Part shown: positions 1 to 4,773 of the stretch, piece by piece
Position numbering within the stretch: the first letter of the stretch is position 1
How the letters are laid out: each line of letters begins with the position of its first letter
NCBI GenBank assembly: GCA_017614185.1
Contig: JAGACI010000096.1
Span: forward strand, 1 to 7,055
Direction of reading: 5' to 3'
From: Lachnospiraceae bacterium
GTDB taxonomy: Bacteria; Bacillota_A; Clostridia; Lachnospirales; Lachnospiraceae
Length of the DNA stretch: 7,055 nucleotides
Made by a program: the position numbers and the translations under genes
The notes under the pieces: generated by a model
Seen by the model: the letters and a program-made list of their open reading frames with translations, nothing else
The model's database searches: none
What the model was told of the DNA's origin: nothing

Positions 1-1067
1 GAAAAGCTGAATCTGATTGTGGAATCAAGAAGATCCTTATCAAGGTTAATGGCCTTAAGAGTCTTTGAAATCTCAGGGTGATTTGATGCACAGGCGCTGC
101 CCGACGAAACATAGATTCCTTTATCTTCCAAAGCATGGAGCAAGACTTCCGCTCTAACTCCCTTAAAGGAAAGGCTCACTATATGGGGCGCACCTTCTCT
201 CCCCTTAGGTCCGTTCAGCGTAACGTCGGGGATTTTGGTTGCTTCTTCTATAAAATGTACCTTAAGAGAATACAGGTTCTCGCACTCTTCGTCAAGTTTC
301 TCGTAAATCTTCTTTGCCGCAAGAGCCACTCCTGCGATTCCGGGAACGTTCTCGGTACCTGAACGCATATTGCCCTGCTGGCCTCCGCCAAAGGAAATGT
401 TATGTATTTTTGTTTTATCTGCAATATATAAAACACCTACTCCCTTAGGACCGTGAATCTTGTGAGAACTTATTGAAAGCATATCTATGTTCATCTTCTT
501 CGGAAGAATCTTTGCCTTTCCAAAGCCCTGTACCGCATCCACATGGAAAAGGGTGTTTTTATTATGTTCTTTAATTATGACACCGATGTCACTTATCTTC
601 TGAACCGCACCGATTTCATTGTTGGTGTGCATTATCGAAACAAGTATTGTATCGTCCCGAAGTGCTTTCTTAACCTCTTCAGGTTCAACGATACCCTCTT
701 CGTTTGTTCCTAGATAGGTAACCTCAAAGCCCTGACTTTCAAGATATTTCATGGATTCAAGAACTGCAGGGTGTTCAATCTTAGAGGTTATTATGTGCTT
801 ACCTGCTCTAAGGTTAGCCATCGCAGATCCGATGATTGCAAGGTTGTCAGACTCGGTTCCGCCCGAAGTAAAGAAGATTTCCTTCTCGTTAACCTTTAGA
901 ATACCTGCAAAAACAGCCTTGGCTTCCTTTATATATTTCTCGGCACCGATTCCTTTCATATGTAAGGATGAAGGATTGCCGTAGTCTTCACACATTACCT
1001 TTGAAACCAGCTCTGCGACCTCGGGAAATGCCCTCGTAGTCGCCGAATTATCCAAATATATTTCCAT
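1..1067 (-). CDS. Cysteine desulfurase (NifS/IscS family), 3' end outside window
   Basis: PLP-dependent enzyme that takes sulfur from L-cysteine, giving alanine and an enzyme persulfide for Fe-S cluster assembly or tRNA/thiamine thiolation; cytosolic. My reverse-strand translation gives 355 residues, open to the left edge; the family is usually about 380-400, so roughly 25-45 residues are missing. Seen: N-terminus MEIYLDNSATT; GNPSS at 30-34; TSGGTESDN at 67-75; the PLP-stacking His99 in KIEHP; HTNNEIG at 147-153; HVDAVQ at 175-180 (Asp177, Gln180); the PLP Schiff-base Lys203 in SSHKIHGPKG; RSGTEN at 235-240; and the catalytic Cys326 in SSGSACAS. All key residues are intact. The start ATG overlaps the rsmE stop by one base (TAATG) and has a GGAGG 10 nt upstream. 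It is the third gene of the prmA-rsmE operon. Which partner it serves (Fe-S scaffold or ThiI) cannot be read from the protein, so no symbol is given. Confidence 0.95.
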   Translation of the reverse strand, partial: MEIYLDNSATTRAFPEVAELVSKVMCEDYGNPSSLHMKGIGAEKYIKEAKAVFAGILKVNEKEIFFTSGGTESDNLAIIGSAMANLRAGKHIITSKIEHPAVLESMKYLESQGFEVTYLGTNEEGIVEPEEVKKALRDDTILVSIMHTNNEIGAVQKISDIGVIIKEHNKNTLFHVDAVQGFGKAKILPKKMNIDMLSISSHKIHGPKGVGVLYIADKTKIHNISFGGGQQGNMRSGTENVPGIAGVALAAKKIYEKLDEECENLYSLKVHFIEEATKIPDVTLNGPKGREGAPHIVSLSFKGVRAEVLLHALEDKGIYVSSGSACASNHPEISKTLKAINLDKDLLDSTIRFSF

Positions 1068-1819
1068 TAATCGTCTGCCTCCATCATATACATAATCCAG
1101 GACATAACCGTAAATCCGGCAGTCTCTGTCCTTAAGATTCTCTTACCGAGAGTGATTTCACTAAATCCGTTCTCTTTGGCGTACTCTATCTCAGCTTCAT
1201 CAAATCCACCCTCAGGTCCAATGAATATGGCAACCTTATCACCCGGTTTTATTCCTTCGATAAGTTCTTTGGTCCTTGCCATTCCCTTTGACATCTCATA
1301 GGGAACAAGCTTTACATTCATATCGCCTGCGAACTTAACCGCCTCTTTAAAACTCATAGGCGCAGTAACCTCAGGGATGATTCTTCGCTTGCTCTGCTTG
1401 GCTGCAGCCTCAGAGATTCCCATCCAGCGTTCAACCCTTGATTTGACCTTTTTATCATCAAGTTTCATCACGCAGCGCTTCATGTTGACAGGAACTATTC
1501 TTGCCACTCCCAGTTCAACATTTTTCTGGATAATTAGTTCCATCTTGTCAGCCTTGGGGAGTCCCTGAAAGATTGTAACCTCTGCAGGCAATTCAAGTCC
1601 GTCTTCTTTGACAAAAAGAAGGTCGCATATGACATCTGTGTCAGAAATCTCATTGATTGCGCACCTGTATTCCTTGGCATCGATGCCGTTGCTTACCGCG
1701 ATTTCTTCACCCTTTTTCATACGAAGAACCCTGCCGATATGATTTACGTCAGGGCCCGTGATGATTACTTTTTTCGTTTCTAAATTAATCTGGTTGGGTT
1801 CTACAAAGAACTGATACAT
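1067..1819 (-). CDS. rsmE: 16S rRNA (uracil1498-N3)-methyltransferase RsmE
   Basis: SPOUT-superfamily enzyme that uses S-adenosylmethionine to methylate N3 of U1498 in helix 44 of 16S rRNA, acting on the 30S subunit. The 250-residue product has normal family length. Seen: an N-terminal PUA-like domain (about 1-72) with NHIGRVLRMKKGE at 26-38; the conserved GLPKADKMELIIQKNVELG stretch at 86-104; RWMGISEAAAKQSKR at 131-145; and the knotted SAM-binding site with IGPEGGF at 200-206 and LGKRILRTETA at 224-234. All diagnostic motifs are intact. Its ATG follows the prmA stop with no gap (TAA-ATG). The ribosome binding site is weak (AAAAGG, 7 nt away), so translation is probably coupled to prmA. Its TAA overlaps the next gene's ATG by one base. 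Pairing of prmA with rsmE is a recurrent arrangement in Firmicutes. Confidence 0.97.
   Translation of the reverse strand: MYQFFVEPNQINLETKKVIITGPDVNHIGRVLRMKKGEEIAVSNGIDAKEYRCAINEISDTDVICDLLFVKEDGLELPAEVTIFQGLPKADKMELIIQKNVELGVARIVPVNMKRCVMKLDDKKVKSRVERWMGISEAAAKQSKRRIIPEVTAPMSFKEAVKFAGDMNVKLVPYEMSKGMARTKELIEGIKPGDKVAIFIGPEGGFDEAEIEYAKENGFSEITLGKRILRTETAGFTVMSWIMYMMEADD
1078..1082 (-). promoter_or_regulatory. Ribosome binding site of the cysteine desulfurase, inside rsmE
   Basis: A perfect GGAGG on the minus strand lies within the last codons of rsmE, 10 nt before the desulfurase ATG. It fixes the start at 1067 and shows that the downstream gene can start independently or by coupling to rsmE termination. 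Confidence 0.75.
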
Positions 1820-2809
1820 TTACTCGCCTTTTCTAGCTGTTACACTTACCCATTCTCCCTGGTAAGTTACTTCCAAAACTTCAAGACCTGCTGCCTTATC
1901 TGCATTTACTACAGTCTCTTCCTTATCATCAATGATACCGGAAGTGATGTAGATTCCGCCCTTCTTTAACTGACCTACAATTACGGGAGTTAAAGGAACA
2001 AGAACCTCTGCAAGGATATTTGCGACAACTATGTCATATTTTTCATAACCCGCTTTATCCTGTACATCTTTGTCTGTGATGATGTTTCCGATTATCATTT
2101 GGAACTTATCGGAAGGAATTCCGTTACGCTCCATGTTTTCTTTTACGGCTTCCACACAGCAGGGATCAAGGTCTGTTCCGAATACATGCTTTGCTCCTAA
2201 CATAAGCGAAAGGATTGCAAGTATTCCCGAACCTGTTCCGACATCAAGTAATTCAGTCTCTGATGTGATGTGCTTTTTTAACTGTCTAATGCAAAGCTGG
2301 GTTGTCTCATGCATTCCCGTTCCGAAAGCAGTGGAAGGGTCCATATGAAGAATCATTCTATCCTTATCTTCAGGTTTAACCTCTTCCCATGAAGGAGTGA
2401 CAAGAATATCATCAATATAAAACTGGTGGAAGTACTGCTTCCAGTTGTTAACCCAGTCGATATCCTCTGTCTCGGTAACCTCGACCTTTCCTTCCCCTAT
2501 ATCCATGTAACTCTTAACACCCTCAAGCGCTTCATTGACATTTGAGAGGATAGTTTCGATATCTGTCTTCTTTCCATTTAAAACAAGGTCACCATCCTCA
2601 TCTTCCTCAACGAAAAAGCTTAAATATGCCACTCCGTCATCATCGGGCATATCAGGCAGAATGTCGACAAACATCTGCTCTTTTTCAAGCGCAGTCAAAG
2701 GAACCTTGTCCTCAATCTGCGCACCTTCAATACCTATATCATATAACTCACTGATTATAATGTCTTCCGCATCAGTAACTGTCTTTATCTTAATCTTGGT
2801 CCACTTCAT
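1820..2809 (-). CDS. prmA: Ribosomal protein L11 methyltransferase PrmA
   Basis: Class I SAM-dependent methyltransferase that trimethylates amino groups of ribosomal protein L11. At 329 residues it is longer than the E. coli enzyme (about 293). The extra length lies in the N-terminal half, where an acidic stretch (about 55-75, DDDG and EEDEDGD) interrupts the substrate-recognition domain. Seen: the linker motif DWVNNWKQYFHQF at 118-130; DPSTAFGTGMHETT at 157-170; SAM-binding motif I LLDVGTGSGILAI at 187-199; the acidic residue after strand 2 in TDLDP at 212-216; VVANILAEVL at 261-270 (N/DPPY-like motif as NILA); and a GEWV near the C-terminus. The start has an ideal AAGGAGG at 2817-2823, 7 nt upstream. 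It is the first gene of a three-gene minus-strand operon with its own promoter. Confidence 0.97.
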   Translation of the reverse strand: MKWTKIKIKTVTDAEDIIISELYDIGIEGAQIEDKVPLTALEKEQMFVDILPDMPDDDGVAYLSFFVEEDEDGDLVLNGKKTDIETILSNVNEALEGVKSYMDIGEGKVEVTETEDIDWVNNWKQYFHQFYIDDILVTPSWEEVKPEDKDRMILHMDPSTAFGTGMHETTQLCIRQLKKHITSETELLDVGTGSGILAILSLMLGAKHVFGTDLDPCCVEAVKENMERNGIPSDKFQMIIGNIITDKDVQDKAGYEKYDIVVANILAEVLVPLTPVIVGQLKKGGIYITSGIIDDKEETVVNADKAAGLEVLEVTYQGEWVSVTARKGE

Positions 2810-2837
2810 AGTGTCTCCTCCTTGATTCCTATATCAT

Positions 2838-2868
2838 ATTATAACAGCACTTCAAGAAAAGTATACAA
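2838..2868 (-). promoter_or_regulatory. Promoter of the prmA-rsmE-desulfurase operon (extended -10)
   Basis: The minus strand carries TGTTATAAT (2838-2846), a consensus -10 with the extended TGn element. The -35 is weak: TGTATA at 18 nt or TTGTAT at 19 nt spacing (2862-2868). The predicted transcription start is near 2831, giving a leader of about 22 nt that contains the AAGGAGG. The -35 region touches the U-tract of the preceding nhaC terminator. Confidence 0.65.
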
Positions 2869-2897
2869 AGAAAAAGCCGGGAACGAATCCCGGCTTT
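2867..2897 (-). terminator. Rho-independent terminator of nhaC
   Basis: A 10-bp GC-rich perfect stem (arms 2873-2882 and 2888-2897, 5-nt loop) is followed on the minus strand by TTTTTCTTT. It begins 14 nt after the nhaC stop codon, as expected for an intrinsic terminator of that gene. On the plus strand the stem is not followed by a clear T-run. Confidence 0.9.
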
Positions 2898-2911
2898 GAT
2901 GCAAGTTTTAG

Positions 2912-4531
2912 TTATGCTGCCTTCTCCTGACGTTTCTTCATTCCAAAGAGGAAGCAAATGGTAAGTACTACACCCACGGGAATTGAAATCCATGTAAGTG
3001 ATGCCATATCAAGCAAGCCTGCAATGATATAGGTTATGAAGGAAATAACCGCAACCGAAATCGCATAAGGCAGCTGTGTCTCTACGTGGTCGATATGGTT
3101 ACAGTGTGCACCGGCCGATGACATGATTGTTGTATCGGAAATGGGTGAGCAGTGATCTCCGCAAACAGCGCCTGCAAGACAAGCAGAAATTCCAACGAAG
3201 AATAATGAGCTTGTCTCAGGGAATACAACAGATACGATAGGAATGAGGATACCGAATGTTCCCCAGCTTGTACCTGTAGCAAAAGCAATAAGGCATGCAA
3301 CCACAAATACGATTGCGGGGAGTGCCCACTGCAGTCCCTGTGCATTAAGCATTGTATCGTGAACGAATGTCTTAACCTCCAAAGCTCCGGTCATGTTCTT
3401 AAGGCCGGTAGCAAGAGTAAGAATCAGGATTGCGGGAACCATTGAAATGAATCCCTTGGGAATACACTCCATTGCTTCTTCGAATGTCACAATCTTTCTT
3501 GCGATGAGATAAATGATTACAAGAACAAGTGCAAGGATACAGCCCCAAGGCAATCCTACATATGCATCTGTCTCTGAGAACGCATCGATTACTGAGCCTT
3601 CGCCTATGGACTGATAACCGTTGTGTAAAAGTCCCCAGATACAGCAGATAATGAGAATAACGATAGGAATAATAAGGTCGATGAGTTTTCCTCTTGCGGG
3701 GCTCTCGGGACCTTCTTCCTCAAGTTTTCTCTCCTGTTTTGCATCCAACAACGCAATATCGAGTACGGAAAGATCGCCTGTCTTCTGAGCCTTGATTTCA
3801 AACTCAGACATCTTACCGTAATCAAATCCCATAAGAACAATTGCGATGATGAAAACGAATGTCAAAATAGAATAAAAGTTATAAGGAATAGCTCTGATAA
3901 AGAGGTCGATTCCGGAATATGTCTCGCTTTCAACGCAGCCTGAAACTGCTGCTGCCCATGATGAAACGGGAGCAATCATACAAACAGGTGCCGCTGTGGC
4001 ATCGATAAGGTAAGCAAGTTTTACACGGCTAATCTTCTTTGAGTCGGTAACAGGTGCCATAACCGAACCAACTGTAAGACAGTTGAAATAGTCATCGATA
4101 AAGATTAATACTCCGAGAAGGAAGGTAGCCATCATAGCGCCGACCTTGGTCTTGATGTGCTTTTGTGCCCAGTTTCCGAAAGCTCTTGAAGCACCTGATT
4201 TATTGACAAGTGCAACAATCGTTCCAAGGATTACAAGGAACACAAGGATTCCTGCGTTGTCAGCAACTGCTGTGCTGATGGAATCAACCGTAATCATGTC
4301 AAGGGTTGTTTTGAAATCACAACCTGCTGCCATAACCGCGCCAAGTACAATACCGACAAACAAGGATGAATAAGCTTCCTTGGTCACAAGTGCCAGAATA
4401 ATGGCAACAAGCGGAGGCAAAAGCGCCCATGCAGATGCTACGAAATTGACTCCGCACGCGTTAAGAACGGCAATCAAAACAAGCATCACGATAAAGATAG
4501 ATGACGCAATCAGAACTTTGTTTTTCTTCAT
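2912..4531 (-). CDS. nhaC: Na+/H+ antiporter, NhaC family
   Basis: A 539-residue integral membrane protein of the NhaC ion-transporter family, expected to exchange cytoplasmic Na+ for external H+ in pH and sodium homeostasis. Seen: about 12-13 hydrophobic segments, the first from residue 7; IDDYFNCLTVGSVMAP at 145-160; a DATAAP stretch at 177-182 and PVSSWAA at 188-194; a charged cytoplasmic loop at about 236-284 between the two halves; ATGTSWGTFG at 418-427; and the GDHCSPISDTTIMSS signature at 458-472 followed by an H-rich CNHIDHVETQLPYA. The two halves carry related motifs, consistent with an internal inverted duplication. The start has AAAAGGAG 9 nt upstream. It is a single-gene unit with its own promoter and terminator. 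The family also includes transporters that swap organic acids or amino acids (for example malate/lactate antiporters), so the exact substrate is inferred, while family membership is firm. Confidence 0.93.
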   Translation of the reverse strand: MKKNKVLIASSIFIVMLVLIAVLNACGVNFVASAWALLPPLVAIILALVTKEAYSSLFVGIVLGAVMAAGCDFKTTLDMITVDSISTAVADNAGILVFLVILGTIVALVNKSGASRAFGNWAQKHIKTKVGAMMATFLLGVLIFIDDYFNCLTVGSVMAPVTDSKKISRVKLAYLIDATAAPVCMIAPVSSWAAAVSGCVESETYSGIDLFIRAIPYNFYSILTFVFIIAIVLMGFDYGKMSEFEIKAQKTGDLSVLDIALLDAKQERKLEEEGPESPARGKLIDLIIPIVILIICCIWGLLHNGYQSIGEGSVIDAFSETDAYVGLPWGCILALVLVIIYLIARKIVTFEEAMECIPKGFISMVPAILILTLATGLKNMTGALEVKTFVHDTMLNAQGLQWALPAIVFVVACLIAFATGTSWGTFGILIPIVSVVFPETSSLFFVGISACLAGAVCGDHCSPISDTTIMSSAGAHCNHIDHVETQLPYAISVAVISFITYIIAGLLDMASLTWISIPVGVVLTICFLFGMKKRQEKAA

Positions 4532-4553
4532 TTTAGTTTTCTCCTTTTCCCCT

Positions 4554-4573
4554 GTATAAATATGCGTTTATAC
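4554..4573. promoter_or_regulatory. Perfect 7-bp inverted repeat, candidate operator of nhaC
   Basis: GTATAAA and TTTATAC flank a 6-nt spacer (TATGCG on the plus strand), a 20-bp dyad. It sits just downstream of the nhaC -10 box, covering roughly +3 to +22 of the predicted transcript and ending shortly before the ribosome binding site. This position is typical of a repressor operator. The regulator is unknown and no regulator gene is in the window. Confidence 0.45.
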
Positions 4574-4582
4574 TTAGTTTTT

Positions 4583-4611
4583 ATAATAGCTTTCCGCATA
4601 TGTCATGTCAA
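4583..4611 (-). promoter_or_regulatory. Promoter of nhaC
   Basis: The minus strand shows a consensus TTGACA (4606-4611), exactly 17 nt, then TATTAT (4583-4588). The predicted start is near 4576, leaving a leader of about 45 nt to the ATG, too short for a typical riboswitch. This is the best sigma-A-type promoter in the window. Confidence 0.8.
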
Positions 4612-4638
4612 GAGCGCACCATATCTCGAAATATAGAT

Positions 4639-4669
4639 AAAAAAAGGGTCGGTGCACAATGCACCGACC
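4639..4669 (-). terminator. Strong minus-strand intrinsic terminator with no visible parent gene
   Basis: A perfect 10-bp stem (arms 4647-4656 and 4660-4669, 3-nt loop) is followed on the minus strand by C and seven T residues (4639-4645). It lies upstream of the nhaC promoter and behind the start of the divergent helicase gene, so no annotated gene reads into it. It may end a short RNA or block antisense transcription from reaching nhaC. On the plus strand only TTT follows the stem, so termination that way would be weak. Confidence 0.75.
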
Positions 4670-4690
4670 TTTGGCCACACTTCATTGTCC

Positions 4691-4719
4691 ATGCTAACAT
4701 ATTTTGAAAAACAAGTCTA
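4691..4719 (-). promoter_or_regulatory. Possible minus-strand promoter ahead of the orphan terminator
   Basis: TGTTAGCAT (4691-4699), an extended -10 of moderate quality, is preceded at exactly 17 nt by TAGACT (4714-4719), which matches the -35 consensus at four of six positions. Transcription would start near 4684 and meet the terminator after about 45 nt. AT-rich intergenic DNA gives such matches by chance, so this is tentative. Confidence 0.35.
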
Positions 4720-4738
4720 TACCTTTTTTCGATTATTT

Positions 4739-4746
4739 GTTAATAT
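4739..4746 (+). promoter_or_regulatory. Tentative -10 region of the helD promoter
   Basis: TG followed by T and TAATAT resembles an extended -10. It would start transcription near 4753, about 20 nt before the helicase ATG. No good -35 is found at 16-18 nt. A TTGAAA at 4704-4709 is 31 nt from this box, and lies 21 nt from an alternative GATTAT at 4731-4736. The divergent spacing requires a plus-strand promoter somewhere in 4670-4755. Confidence 0.3.
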
Positions 4747-4760
4747 TACAAAGCAATCAA

Positions 4761-4767
4761 AAAGGAG
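4761..4767 (+). promoter_or_regulatory. Ribosome binding site of helD
   Basis: AAAGGAG lies 6 nt before the ATG at 4774. It selects this start over the in-frame ATG at 4786, which would be 18 nt away. Confidence 0.8.
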
Positions 4768-4773
4768 ACAGCA

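Noticed and set aside
2070..2348. Open plus-strand frame of 92 codons
   Set aside because: It lies antisense within prmA, which has intact family motifs in the other strand; no ribosome binding site and no recognisable protein.
2535..2825. Open plus-strand frame of 96 codons
   Set aside because: Antisense to the start of prmA; low-complexity Ser-rich product typical of a shadow frame.
2850..2855. TTGAAG as -35 box of the prmA promoter
   Set aside because: It is only 6 nt from the consensus TATAAT, far too close for sigma-A spacing, and no good -10 lies 17 nt downstream of it.
4531..4576. Riboswitch in the nhaC leader
   Set aside because: The predicted leader is about 45 nt, too short for known ion-sensing aptamers, and shows no matching conserved core.
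4622..4639. TATCT/AGATA 5-bp inverted repeat upstream of the nhaC -35
   Set aside because: Arms are short and AT-rich, so chance occurrence is likely; it is better seen as AT-rich upstream DNA.
4647..4669. Hairpin read as a plus-strand terminator or a leader attenuator of helD
   Set aside because: Only three T follow the stem on the plus strand and no plus-strand gene precedes it; the seven-T run is on the minus strand.
4603..4692. A 29-codon minus-strand frame starting at ATG 4692 and spanning the orphan terminator
   Set aside because: It has no ribosome binding site, its ATG overlaps the candidate -10 box, and it would be cut by the terminator hairpin; its stop lies next to the nhaC -35.
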